A DNA stretch of 64,000 nt. Origin: an uncultured Ignavibacteria bacterium. GTDB lineage: Bacteria > Bacteroidota > Ignavibacteria > Kapaibacteriales > Kapaibacteriaceae. Of this stretch, positions 10,701 through 19,900 are shown one piece after another (within the stretch, counting starts at the first letter, position 1; every line of letters begins with the position of its first letter). The stretch covers positions 1 through 64,000 of the forward strand of contig CALMZQ010000219.1 of assembly GCA_937870915.1 (NCBI GenBank). The letters run 5' to 3'. The position numbers were made by a program, and so were the translations under genes. The notes beneath the pieces were generated by a model. That model was not told the DNA's origin and searched no databases. It saw only the letters and a list, made by a program, of their open reading frames with translations.

Positions 10701-12095
10701 CTTCCATGTGTATGAGAGGCCATTGGCAGATTCTGCCAGTGGTTTCCAAACATTTCCACCATCGGAACTGAATTCCAGACGAACAACATCTTGAGGAAGA
10801 ACGTTGGTCCACTCAATGATGGTGTCGGAACCGGCAACAAAGCTCTCTCCGCCATTTGGGCGCACCAGACGGAGCTCAGCTCCAACAAACGGTGAACCAC
10901 CGCGAAGCGAGATGATCGGTAGGTCACATGTGGCTGATGTAAACGACATCTGGCCGTATTGGCCATCAGTTGATGACGCAGAATATTGCACGTTGAGTTG
11001 TTGGCTCTGACCACGTCTGATCGTAAGTGGCAGACTTGGTGATGAGACCAATGAGAAACGTGTGTTACTGATTGTAATGTTGGTGATGATCACATCTTCG
11101 TTCCGTGCCGACAACGAAACTGTTCGCGAAACCACGTTGCCTGCAGACGGCTGGCCAAAGTGAAGACCAAGTGTTGATGCCTCAAGTACGCCGAGAGCGC
11201 TTGTTGGTAGCGTATAGGAGAGGGAACGATTCGTAGTGCCAACGGTAAAGTTCACCTTCCGAAGGGTAACACAAGAGGTAGTAGACGTCCAAGAAACATT
11301 ACATGACGGAAAGTTCTTGGCATCGGCGAGAAATCCGCGTGCAAAGGCCGTTGCATCTTCAATAGTCGACACGTTGTCTGCCCATGCACCACCACTCGAA
11401 TCAGCAAGGCGCTTCAGCTGATCCGAGGCCGTATTGTTCATACACACTACATAGACTCGAATACCAAAGGTGCGTGCGATGCCAATTGACGCAACGATAT
11501 CAAAGGAGGGGGCTCCATCGGTAAGGATGAGCAGTGCACGATTATTGCGAGCGTTCTGCAGATGTGTGAGTCCACCCATGGGCTGATCCATCAAGCCATT
11601 GTTGAAGTTCACGCCGGCAGATGTACGAACGTTATCTACAACGCTTGTATATGTGGCCCTATCTGTAGACAACCCGTAGAGGAGATTCGCCTGTGCATCA
11701 ATGGTCAATAATCCGATCTCATCAGACGTGGCCGTCAGGAGCTGCGTTACCCCGCGAGCGGCGTTCTTCATCAGATCCATCGACGATGGATTGCCCAATG
11801 AGGTTGACGCGGACGCATCGATCGCAACAACGAGCGAGAGATTACGCCCTGCATTCGATGGTTCACACGTGGTGGTGGCTGTTGCTTGAGTTCCGTTCTC
11901 GGTAACTGCAACATCATTTGCGCTGAGCGACTGGGGCATCCCTGTTGCATCTAACGCATAGATCTTTGCGGAAATGGATGGGTACTGACGTGTATCTGTT
12001 CGTATCGGAACAAACGTCTGAGCCAACGCTGTACTACAAATGGTGATACTAACAACTGCCAGTATACCGGCGATTATCGCCTGACGAACTCTCAT
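7773..12095 (-). CDS. Secreted multidomain protein: vWA, WD40-like propeller, Hydin-like repeats, T9SS end
   Basis: Very large (1440 aa) exported protein, probably a surface adhesin or scaffold. The signal peptide ends at STALAQ. Next is a von Willebrand A domain with a MIDAS-type DASAS motif (LVVAIDASAST) and ILTDGAP. A short choice-of-anchor (ASPM/SPD-2/Hydin-like) repeat follows, then WD40-like blades (for example ASASFDGSVRVWD and SSGGDGTVKIYD), then several more Hydin-like Ig repeats. The C-terminus (DLTGRVVRTVAD, then IPNGSYFLIL) fits a T9SS type A sorting domain. A strong Shine-Dalgarno (AGGGAGG) sits 6 bp before the ATG. The stop overlaps the ATG of the OmpA gene as TAATG. The domain mix is unusual; function is unknown. 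Confidence 0.85.
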   Translation of the reverse strand: MRVRQAIIAGILAVVSITICSTALAQTFVPIRTDTRQYPSISAKIYALDATGMPQSLSANDVAVTENGTQATATTTCEPSNAGRNLSLVVAIDASASTSLGNPSSMDLMKNAARGVTQLLTATSDEIGLLTIDAQANLLYGLSTDRATYTSVVDNVRTSAGVNFNNGLMDQPMGGLTHLQNARNNRALLILTDGAPSFDIVASIGIARTFGIRVYVVCMNNTASDQLKRLADSSGGAWADNVSTIEDATAFARGFLADAKNFPSCNVSWTSTTSCVTLRKVNFTVGTTNRSLSYTLPTSALGVLEASTLGLHFGQPSAGNVVSRTVSLSARNEDVIITNITISNTRFSLVSSPSLPLTIRRGQSQQLNVQYSASSTDGQYGQMSFTSATCDLPIISLRGGSPFVGAELRLVRPNGGESFVAGSDTIIEWTNVLPQDVVRLEFSSDGGNVWKPLAESANGLSYTWKPGPTVSDNCRIRVSRTVVDPDNIVELKGSDQPLYAAVFTEDGQKVITGGHDGTVRLWNAFNGTQDRLVGVHGNWVWALAVMPNTTNVASASFDGSVRVWDYTTGNRIATIPMDGEAFSVAFSPDGRRLFIGSRRSITVVSTTTWSTETVKVVTTGPVYDIDMAANGTVIAVAEGTTATIRNASTLEVSATLESGGRSGEIYSIALNNAATRVATGGTDYIVATFNAATGTQIGTAQAVIAPILGLDYSPDGTGLLSSGGDGTVKIYDANTLALQSSLAGHEGQIFSAVYSPNGKRVASASLDFTARVWTLDGIGSISDASDQNFRILGATATATSIDMGNVALGSGTDKVANAVTAVGSAPLKIIGASFVSGDVTDFGLVTTTLPDQITAGSPLSLDISFVPTQLGPRSADVDVVTGTGTVRVRVTGNGVNPTFVAPIVVDYGRRVANQAIVDTVITFRVPSTATQPVTVTTTTLTGPQSSQFSIQAGGGNFTVAPGQQKQLQVRFEPTDFGRFAADLVLDIQGGAPFRVRLYGEGTGDGRIATTATILFPTDRCADPTSTQTITVSNYGNTQLQVFSAGVEGANASEFTVTAPSAYPIQIDPTKQITLNVTFNPTQNGPKDAKVVISSSAVNAVNGRSVVPISARRDSVGFELSRPTVNFNNINEGQESIERLLLLNTGTVALRWPKTSIVVGQFRIENITPEVTQPGQQSDMTIRFLGGTAGTVYDETYTFVDSVCGTAEPLRMIATVKSYIGADLRIARVNAAIGQEIDVPIYISNKVNFDRTSVTQLDARLLVNGTILTPTGSTPLGTFRSDGMREIAVMIPIPTTDSLATTLRFRTSWGNDTSSVIHIDSLILTDTLQIRTHDGEVLITDICREGGPRLIELTQQAAGIRVAPLPATGSTTAVVTTVEAGRTSVDLVDLTGRVVRTVADRVMQGGSWFIPLDLTTIPNGSYFLILTTPSQRIVERIEVVR

Positions 12096-12206
12096 GGAAC
12101 CTCCCTGCTATCAAGATGATGCGTCTCGTTACCGAAACGAGGCACAATGATACCACAAACAGCAGGGCCAGCCAATGGTTACAAGGACTTAGATATCCCC
12201 ATCTGA
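12096..12206. other. Intergenic region with a possible hairpin
   Basis: This 111 bp gap separates two minus-strand envelope genes. It holds the Shine-Dalgarno AGGGAGG of the downstream vWA gene and an inverted repeat at 12123-12143 (GTCTCGTT, loop ACCGA, AACGAGGC; one G-T wobble). The hairpin could end or attenuate the transcript of the upstream OmpA gene, but no T-tract follows, so this is weak. Confidence 0.35.
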
Positions 12207-14216
12207 TCAACGAACGGGGCTAACGAGCTCGATAATGACCGTTCGGTTATAGGCTCGGCCCTCAGGAAGGTCGTTCGGGAAGTTCGGATCTGCTTCTCCA
12301 ATACCCTCTACAGTAGCCTCCGGAACGTTCAGGATCCTGGCAACCTCCCGGGCTCTGCGAAGTGAGAGATCCCGATTGTATTCGTCTGAGCCCATCACGT
12401 CAGTTGCGCCGATGACCTTTACCCGTGTACCCGGCTTCATCCGTGAGCGAACATAGTCGAGCAAACGAGCATTGTCTCCATTAATCGCCACATCGTTGAA
12501 ATCAAACAAGACCAATTCAAATCTCTCAACTTGAACGTCTCCAAGGTTCTCCACACGCTTCTTGGAGACGGTAAGGTGTTGAACTGCGATGGTGTCAAAT
12601 GCTTCAGATGTTTTTCCTAGACTGTCCGTAACACTAATGGAGGCCATGTAAGGACTCCCCGTGAGTTTTCTGATATCTGCTGTTTCCAGAGACACATCGC
12701 GAGTAGCCGTTAACGGGGTGCGATGATCCGCCATGTCTATGGTCTCCGTGCCCTGTCGTAACATGAATATCGCCGAACGTACACCGCCGGCAGCGTATAT
12801 CTCGGTCTGGATACGCAGGGTTGACGGTGATACTGATACGTCGATGGACCCTAGCGAGACCGGACCGCTTACAGCCGCATCATCTGACGTGATTTCCACA
12901 CGTCTGTTCTCTTCCGCTGCCAGGACAGCCATTTCTTGATCACTGGCCTTTGTAGCCTGTACGGGAACAACCCGTGCCTGTACCGTGATCCGAGATGGTG
13001 CAACCCCAAGTTCCACAAGCTTATCGCGGACGCTTTCAGCTCGAGCACGTGCAAGTGGGAGTCCGTTATCCAACGGTGTGCCCGAGGTATTCCCCGTTAC
13101 TTTGATCGTTGCTCGTGGCGAGGACGAGAGTCTCTGGGCGATGATAGCTAGTTCCCCGTGGGCAGCTTCAATCGGGCTGAGCCCAATAGTGTCTGCCCGA
13201 GCCCTCTCGATGCCGTTGAGGTATCGCTGCGGGATGGTGCTAGCCCCTTCGTCAAAGTAGACGTGACCCAACAATGGGTGTAGCGTAGTTACCTGTGTTT
13301 CTTCGATCTGGATCACGGGATCGGCAATCACCGTTCCGTCCGGCATGAGCCCACTTGCCAGCACCGAAACCACCGGAGCCGGAACTACTACCACCGGTGG
13401 AGGGGATGCAATAAAGGTAGGGGGCTGGGCAGGCACCTGTACCGACGTATCGGCCGAAGACGGCGCACTGAGCTGCCAGCCAAGGGCAATCCCAAATCGG
13501 ATCTGGGCCACATCCCACGAAACGTTTGAAGCAACTCCGGTAAGGGGCAGGTGGTAGGTGAATTCCGGAGCAAGGAATGTAGAACGTCCACGGCCGATGG
13601 GCAGAACGTATCGGAGTCCGCCAACGAGTGTTGCACGAATGCTGGTGGCATCGGGTATATCAGCTTCGGTATCGACCCAAACGCGGTCATCACCGAGGTA
13701 GGTGCCGTAATCTTCGGGCTTCGTGAGAGTTTCGGTCTGATGGAAGGACGACGTAAGCGTCACACCAAGACGCGCCCCAAGCATGAGATCCAATCCGCCA
13801 AACACACGAAAAGCCACGAGGGGTTCAATGCCGATGCTTGATAATGTAGCATCGAGTTGATGGGTGAATGTGGCTTCAACGACCTTGGCGGTGTCTCGCA
13901 GGTCGGCAACAAACGACTGTTCATCATCGGTCATACCGCCGTTTTCTGTGGAGTACGTCAGGCGACCCAACAAACGGAATCGATCATTGAGGGCTACACC
14001 ATACCAGCCCCCTACATAGAATCCCATCCCAGAGCCACCGGTAAACTCCGGACAACATGACGGAAAAGATCCAAGCTTCCCAAACGCTGCCGTGTGGTTG
14101 TTGTACGCTCCTCCTGCTACGACGCCCACCTCGTTTTGAGCAAGGAGGGGGGTAGATCCAGGCAGAATTCCGAGGAAGACATACGTGGCAATGAATAGGC
14201 GAGCGAGAAGTGTCAT
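12207..14216 (-). CDS. OmpA-family outer membrane protein (paralogue of the 5728-7773 product)
   Basis: Predicted outer-membrane, peptidoglycan-associated protein of 669 residues. A signal peptide (LLARLFIATYVFLGILPGSTPLLAQ) is followed by a barrel-like region with SCCPEFTGGSGMGFY, the same motif as its paralogue. The first OmpA-like domain (HVYFDEGAS onwards) looks degenerate: the segment TGNTSGTP lacks the usual Asp. The C-terminal domain is intact (LVLFDFNDVAI, GATDVMGSDEYNRDLSLRRAREV). A proline-rich linker with PAQPP and SPPPVVVVPAP lies between barrel and first domain. It sits 63 bp after nth and 111 bp before the vWA gene on the same strand, so it may be the first gene of the surface operon. 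It probably tethers surface structures to the cell wall. Confidence 0.84.
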   Translation of the reverse strand: MTLLARLFIATYVFLGILPGSTPLLAQNEVGVVAGGAYNNHTAAFGKLGSFPSCCPEFTGGSGMGFYVGGWYGVALNDRFRLLGRLTYSTENGGMTDDEQSFVADLRDTAKVVEATFTHQLDATLSSIGIEPLVAFRVFGGLDLMLGARLGVTLTSSFHQTETLTKPEDYGTYLGDDRVWVDTEADIPDATSIRATLVGGLRYVLPIGRGRSTFLAPEFTYHLPLTGVASNVSWDVAQIRFGIALGWQLSAPSSADTSVQVPAQPPTFIASPPPVVVVPAPVVSVLASGLMPDGTVIADPVIQIEETQVTTLHPLLGHVYFDEGASTIPQRYLNGIERARADTIGLSPIEAAHGELAIIAQRLSSSPRATIKVTGNTSGTPLDNGLPLARARAESVRDKLVELGVAPSRITVQARVVPVQATKASDQEMAVLAAEENRRVEITSDDAAVSGPVSLGSIDVSVSPSTLRIQTEIYAAGGVRSAIFMLRQGTETIDMADHRTPLTATRDVSLETADIRKLTGSPYMASISVTDSLGKTSEAFDTIAVQHLTVSKKRVENLGDVQVERFELVLFDFNDVAINGDNARLLDYVRSRMKPGTRVKVIGATDVMGSDEYNRDLSLRRAREVARILNVPEATVEGIGEADPNFPNDLPEGRAYNRTVIIELVSPVR

Positions 14217-14279
14217 AGGTGTGCGAACATAGAGAATAGGAGGTACATCTATGTGGCGTGGGAGGGAAAAAACGTGACG

Positions 14280-14927
14280 CTAGAGTGCCGAAGGGCAAAG
14301 TGCATTGATGGGGCATATTCCACATTGTGGCCGGCGAGCGATACACGTTCTCCGTCCATGCGTGATGATGACGTGATTCATGTCGTTCCAACGGTCCTTT
14401 GGAACAAGCTCCATCAGGGCGTATTCGATCTTGACGGCATCCGTAGTATCCACCATGCCAAGAAGATTCATAATACGTGTCACATGGGTATCAACCGTAA
14501 TCCCGGGAATGTTGAAGCAATTGGACAGAACACAGTTTGCGGTCTTTCTTCCAACCCCGGGAAGCGTTATGAGCTCATCGAGACTTGTAGGCACCGTACA
14601 ACTGAATTCGTCAATAAGGCGCTGGCAACAGCCCCGAATGCTCTTGGCCTTGTTCCTATAGAAGCCCGTAGAGTGGATATCACCTTCAAGTTCTTCTTGA
14701 GGAACAAGCAGGTAGTCCTGTGGTGAGCGATACTTTACAAAGAGGCTCTGAGTAACGATGTTCACCCGGTCATCTGTGCACTGGGCCGAGAGGATGGTGG
14801 CGATCAAAAGTTCAAACGGCGTTGTAAAGTTGAGGCCAACCTTAGCATCCGTGTATGCAGCCTGAAGTTTGTCAATGATCAGGTTCATTCTCGCGGACTT
14901 TGCCGCCCTCGATTCATGTTTGGCCAT
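14280..14927 (-). CDS. nth: Endonuclease III (base-excision DNA glycosylase/AP lyase)
   Basis: Removes oxidised pyrimidines and cuts abasic sites. All hallmarks are visible in 215 residues: helix-hairpin-helix LPGVGRKTA with the catalytic lysine, the catalytic aspartate in VDTHVTRI, and a C-terminal iron-sulfur motif with spacing C-x6-C-x2-C-x5-C (CIARRPQCGICPINALC). Length and domain order are standard for Nth. The start overlaps the end of the upstream GT2 glycosyltransferase by 14 bp, suggesting co-transcription, though the two have no obvious functional link. A shared leaderless promoter may lie in front of the GT2 gene. Confidence 0.97.
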   Translation of the reverse strand: MAKHESRAAKSARMNLIIDKLQAAYTDAKVGLNFTTPFELLIATILSAQCTDDRVNIVTQSLFVKYRSPQDYLLVPQEELEGDIHSTGFYRNKAKSIRGCCQRLIDEFSCTVPTSLDELITLPGVGRKTANCVLSNCFNIPGITVDTHVTRIMNLLGMVDTTDAVKIEYALMELVPKDRWNDMNHVIITHGRRTCIARRPQCGICPINALCPSAL

Positions 14928-15546
14928 AGGTGCTTGTCAGCGTATCCGGTGAGTCGCGATAATAGATGTACGTAGGATGATCCGTCCGCGCGATCACCAC
15001 GCCTCGTCGAGTACACCGCTCATAGAACAGTGTGTCTTCTGCATAGGGGACTTCATCAAAACCGCCCACCTTGTCAAAAAGAGCGCGTCTGATCACAAAG
15101 GTTCCACCAACCACACAATCGTTCACATGAATCTTTTTTGTAGGGTCATCCTTATCGATCACCATTTCGTCTCCCACTACTCGAACTCCACCGTGGAGGA
15201 GTTGTACCATTGAATAGGCCAGGAGCATGGACCTGCGAGACGAGAGATGGTCGCGCTCATATTCATCGTCACTATCAAGGAAGGTCACAAAAAGCCCCCT
15301 AGCAAGATCTATCCCGTGATTTCGGGCCGACGCAGATCCTTGATGGTCTTTTGTGACATACCGTATTCGTGGGTCGGCCTCTCCGTACCTTTGTACGATA
15401 TGGTCCGTTCCGTCCGTCGATCCGTCATCGATCACCAGTGCCTCCCAATCTTCCTCCACCTGTTGTTGGAGGGATGTGAGCGCACGTTCGATCAGGTGCG
15501 CACGCTGGTAGGTGCAAATGATCACGGTAAAAAAGGGAATGGTCAT
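14914..15546 (-). CDS. GT2-family glycosyltransferase
   Basis: Inverting GT-A glycosyltransferase that likely adds a sugar to a surface glycan or lipid carrier. It has the family motifs: FFTVIICTYQR at the N-terminus, nucleotide-binding LVIDDGSTDGT, and the metal-binding FLDSDDEYE. Near the C-terminus GGFDEVPYAEDTLFYER fits the ED catalytic region. At about 210 residues it is short but complete for the core domain. I chose the ATG at 15546 because a -7 type box (TAGTTTTG, 15553-15560) lies just upstream and would place the transcript start at or next to that ATG; an upstream TTG at 15555 overlaps the box. Confidence 0.88.
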   Translation of the reverse strand: MTIPFFTVIICTYQRAHLIERALTSLQQQVEEDWEALVIDDGSTDGTDHIVQRYGEADPRIRYVTKDHQGSASARNHGIDLARGLFVTFLDSDDEYERDHLSSRRSMLLAYSMVQLLHGGVRVVGDEMVIDKDDPTKKIHVNDCVVGGTFVIRRALFDKVGGFDEVPYAEDTLFYERCTRRGVVIARTDHPTYIYYRDSPDTLTSTYGQT

Positions 15547-15552
15547 CACACG

Positions 15553-15560
15553 CAAAACTA
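15553..15560 (-). promoter_or_regulatory. Candidate -7 box (TAnnTTTG) of the GT2-nth genes
   Basis: TAGTTTTG on the minus strand matches the Bacteroidota -7 consensus and ends six bases before the ATG at 15546, implying a leaderless or nearly leaderless mRNA. No clear -33 TTTG is seen at the right distance. Confidence 0.4.
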
Positions 15561-15599
15561 CGCAACGGCTATGAGCATAGGTTCATTCGGAGGGCGTTT

Positions 15600-16259
15600 A
15601 TGACGCCCGTAGATTTCTGGACAACGTGCAGTGCGAACAACATCGTGATCGATAAGGCGCAGGTAGATGCCCTAAAGAGGTATCACGACGAGTTGTTGTA
15701 TTGGAACAAGAAGGTAAACATGATATCCCGTAAGGACGAAGAAAACGTCTGGGAACGCCATATCCTTCATTCACTCACACTGCTCAAGTATGTTACCTTT
15801 CCACAAAAGGCCCGCGTCTTGGATGTTGGTACGGGAGGGGGCTTACCCGGCATCCCAATTAAGATCGCCCGCCCGGATCTGAAGATGCTCCTCGTGGACT
15901 CTATTCGTAAAAAGACGTCGATGACGGACATGTTCGCCCAACACACCGGTCTCAAGGATATTACGGTCCTCAACACCCGTGCAGAAGATCTTGCCGGGGA
16001 ACCGCACTATCAGCACGCCTTTGACGTTATCATATCGCGAGCTGTTGCCAAGGTTGATCTTTTAGTGGACTGGGTCTACCCGATGATGAAACCCAATGCA
16101 GTTTGTGCCTTCCTAAAGGGTGGGGATTTATCGGAGGAGATCGCCGAAGCAATTGCCAATCACCCTGGACTTTCTGTGCAAGAGATCCAGATTGAAATGT
16201 TCGGAATTCCGTGGTTCGTTGAGGATCAAAAGAAGGTTGTGTTGTGTCGATTCGCCTGA
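15600..16259 (+). CDS. rsmG: 16S rRNA (guanine-N7)-methyltransferase RsmG
   Basis: Methylates N7 of G527 of 16S rRNA using S-adenosylmethionine. The SAM-binding motif VLDVGTGGGLPGIPIKI lies near residues 75-95, followed by LLVDSIRKKTSMT and the downstream SRAVAKVD segment, all typical of RsmG/GidB. The length (219 aa) is normal. A Shine-Dalgarno-like GGAGGG precedes the ATG. The last 16 bp overlap the GTG start of the DUF4159 gene, so the two are likely translated together. Divergent from the GT2 gene. Confidence 0.96.
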   Translation: MTPVDFWTTCSANNIVIDKAQVDALKRYHDELLYWNKKVNMISRKDEENVWERHILHSLTLLKYVTFPQKARVLDVGTGGGLPGIPIKIARPDLKMLLVDSIRKKTSMTDMFAQHTGLKDITVLNTRAEDLAGEPHYQHAFDVIISRAVAKVDLLVDWVYPMMKPNAVCAFLKGGDLSEEIAEAIANHPGLSVQEIQIEMFGIPWFVEDQKKVVLCRFA

Positions 16260-16957
16260 TCACATCAGTCCTTGTTCTTCTTTGTGCAGCAGTTCTTGCT
16301 TTTGCGCAACGTATGCCCGCACCTACTCAACCACGTACGGTGCAGCAGCCAAATGCTCAGCAGTCGGCAGTAAAACTTGCTCGAGTGAAATATTCAGGTG
16401 GGGGAGATTGGTACAACGACCCAAGCGCTGAGGTTAATCTTCTCCGGTATGTACGTGCGCACACAAACATCCTCGTTGATGCCGTATATGAATTTGTTGA
16501 TCTGGGAACTGACAATCTCTTTCTCTATCCGATCATCTTTATGACCGGTCACGGAACGGTGAATCTGACAGAAAATGAAGTGCGAAATCTCCGAGCTTAT
16601 CTGCAGAACGGTGGCTTCCTGTACATCGATGATGATTATGGAATGGATGCATCGGTTCGTAAGGAGCTCAAACGCGTCCTGCCAGACCAAGAGTTGAGAG
16701 AACTACCGTTCGATCACCCGATCTATCACAGTCATTTCGATTTTCCCAACGGACTACCAAAGATCCACGAACACGATGCCAAGCCACCGGAAGGTCTCGG
16801 ACTGTTTCTTGACGGAAAACTCTGCGTGTTCTACACCGTTGAAACAAACCCAAGTGATGGCTGGGCAGACCCCGAAGTCCACCACGATCCTCCGGAGAAG
16901 CGCGAAGCTTCACTAAAGATCGGTACGAACATTGTTGTTTATGCATTGACGAGATAA
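16244..16957 (+). CDS. Exported DUF4159-domain protein
   Basis: Periplasmic protein of the DUF4159 family, whose biochemical role is not known. I use the GTG at 16244: it gives a good signal peptide (LITSVLVLLCAAVLAFAQ). The family segments VKYSGGGDWYNDPSAEVNLLRYV, YPIIFMTGHG and GGFLYIDDDYGMD follow. In Bacteroidota the family is usually encoded near MoxR ATPases, DUF58 and BatA-like proteins; here only a DUF4175-like gene follows, six bases downstream. The overlap with rsmG suggests shared transcription. Loss of the wider MoxR cluster cannot be judged from this window. Confidence 0.85.
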   Translation: MSIRLITSVLVLLCAAVLAFAQRMPAPTQPRTVQQPNAQQSAVKLARVKYSGGGDWYNDPSAEVNLLRYVRAHTNILVDAVYEFVDLGTDNLFLYPIIFMTGHGTVNLTENEVRNLRAYLQNGGFLYIDDDYGMDASVRKELKRVLPDQELRELPFDHPIYHSHFDFPNGLPKIHEHDAKPPEGLGLFLDGKLCVFYTVETNPSDGWADPEVHHDPPEKREASLKIGTNIVVYALTR

Positions 16958-16963
16958 GACCAC

Positions 16964-19900
16964 GTGACCAGACAACAGATTATAGCTCGACTCCACGCCA
17001 CCGCCCGCTCCGAGCAGGCTTGGGCTGTAGTGCGTGGCCTAGGATATGCCTCAATCGTTGTTTCCGGCGTGGTCCTCATCTTCCTCCTCACCGAAGCCAT
17101 CCTTAATGGCTCAATGCAGGTGCGTACAATTCTGTGGTGGTCCATGGTTGCCGTTGCTCTTGGTACACTTGGGTACTGGGTAGCGCCGGGACTATTGCGC
17201 ATGTTGGGTCTCCTTCCCCTTGAATCGGCAACGGACACATCCCTTCGAGTTGGTGAAGAATACGCCGACGTTGGGGATATGCTTTGCAATGTATTGCAGC
17301 TCACGGATGACGGCGCAGGGAAATCGGACCTAGCAACAGCGGCATTCACATCTGTTGCACAGTCGGTTGAGAACAAAGACTTTGGTGTTATCATCGATAA
17401 GCGTCGGCCACGTTTTGCTGCTCTTATTGGCCTTGCAAGTATTGTAGGCCTCGTCGGTATCACGGCCCTTACGCCCGGCATCCTGGGTGCCGCGTGGGCA
17501 AGGATCGTGAATCACAACGTGTCCTATGTACCACCAGCCCCCTTCACACTCAAGATCTCACCGAAGAATACATCGGTGATGCGGGGGACGGCTACCCGGA
17601 TCGAAGTAACGGCAACGGGTGTTGCACCGGCGGAGATCACGGTTCACATACGAGAGGCCGGTTCGGACAGATACCAGCCGTTTGTGATCAGAAGAGATAC
17701 AGGCTCTACCTATCACTATCAGCTGCCGGGACTCGCACAGACCGTGCAGTTCTATGCCGAAGCAGCGTGGCTCGAAGATGGTGTTCGAACTGATACAGGC
17801 ATGATCTCGGTGATCGACAGACCACTGGTGAGAACCCTTACCGGAAGAGTGTTGCCCCCTTCGTACACGCGTATGCCACCAACGGATATCAGTGAACAAC
17901 AAGCGGATATCACGGCACTCACGGGATCGAATGTTGATGTGTCGATTGTTGCCAACAAGGAGCTTGCAGAAGCACGAATCGTGATCATCTCCACGTCCGG
18001 CGATTCATCATCCGCGGATACTTCTGTGGTTAAGCTTGAATCGCGAGGCACCCTTGCCAAGGGGAGATTTACCGTTGCACGTACTGGAACGTATCACATC
18101 GAACTGCGCGACCGTAACGGGCAGGTTAATGCCGAGCCGGTGAAGTACGGGATTGTTGCTCTCAGCGATGCCTATCCAATGATCTCCTTACTAGAACCAA
18201 CGCAAAACGTTGAGCTCGATAAGGAGGCCTTGGTGCCGATCGTTGCCTCCATTGCCGACGATTATGGATTCTCTAGACTACGTCTGTATTACCGTCTCAC
18301 AGCATCACGGTATGCAGAACCTGAAAAGAATTTCCGATCCTTCGATATTCCCATTACAGGGGAAGGGGCTGTTCTGGATGTGCCGTATATGTGGAACATG
18401 GCCAAGGTGGATATCACGCCTGAAGATGCCTATGAGTTCTATCTGGAGGTTGCAGATAACGATCAGTTCGGTGGACCAAAAACAGCGCGTACGGCTACGC
18501 TGACCGTTCGTATGCCGTCACTGGACGAAGTGTTTGCTGAATCTGATAAAACACAGGAGAGTGCACAACGCGAACTGAAAAACCTTGCCAAGGAAGCAGA
18601 AGAGGTAAAACGCGAAGCAGAACAACTACAGCGTGAGTTGCAGAAGCAACAGTCGCAGCAGAAACAAGAAGCATCGTGGTCCGAAAAGAAGAAGGCAGAA
18701 GAACTGATGCAACGTCAAGAAGAGCTGCAGAAGCGCATGGACCAGGTTGTGCAGAAAATGGAAGAGATGACGGAAAATCTTCAACAGAACCAAGCCATTT
18801 CTCCGGAGACCCTCAAGAAGTATCAAGAGCTGCAGAAGCTCATGAAGGAAGTGAAGTCGCCCGAGCTCGCCCGTATGCAGGAGCAGCTCAAGAAGGCCAT
18901 GGACCAAGTTTCTCCCGAAGAACTCCAAAAGATGATGAAGGAGTTTAAGTTCAACGAGGAAGAATTCAAGAAGAACCTGGAACGTCAGCTCAATCTGTTA
19001 AAGCGCATGCAGGCAGAGCAGAAGACTGACGAATTGCAGAAGCGTGCAGAAGAGCTTGCTCGCAAGCAAGACGAACTGCAGCAGCGCACAGAACAGTCAA
19101 ATCCGAACAACAAGGAAGAGAACAAGAAGCTCGCAGAAGAGCAACGAAGACTCGAAGAAGATCTTAAGCGCTTAGCAGAAGAGGCCAAGGAGCTCGAGAA
19201 GCTCATGAAGGAAGTAGGCCAAGACATGCCGCAGGAGAAGATGGAGCAGGCTCAGAAGGATCTCGATCCGCAGGGCACACAGGAGAAGATGGACCAGGCC
19301 AGTGACCAGATGGAGAAGGGCGAGAAGCAAGAAGCGTCGCAGAAGCAACAACAAGCCTCACAGAATCTTCAGCGATTTGCCCAGCAAATGAAGAACATGA
19401 AGCGCGAAATGAAGCGCAACAGTCAAAAGGAAGCCATGCGTCAGATGCAGAAGGGGATCAACGATCTTCTCGATGTATCCAAGCAACAGGAGGCCTTGCG
19501 GGAGCAGATGAAGAACATGGATCCTAATTCATCGCAATATCCGCAGATGGCGCAAAAGCAGCAGAAGTTGCAAGAGGCCATGCAGAGCATTGCGAACAAT
19601 ATGATGCAGCTCGGTCAGAAGTCGACGAGTGTTTCACCCGAAATGGCGCAAGATCTCGGTGATGCATTGCAAGGAATGAAGGATGCCATGCAATCGCTTT
19701 CCGACCGCAATGGATCGAAGGCGCAACAAAGTCAGTCCGGAGCGATGAGCTCCATGAACAGCGCTGCCTCCCGCATGAGCGAGTCCCTTTCATCAATGAT
19801 GCAGGGGGAAGGGGCTGGTCAGGGCGGACAAGGCCAGATGCCGGGTCAAGGCGAAGGACGAGGGATGAGCCCCTTCCAACGACTCCAACAACTGGCAGAT

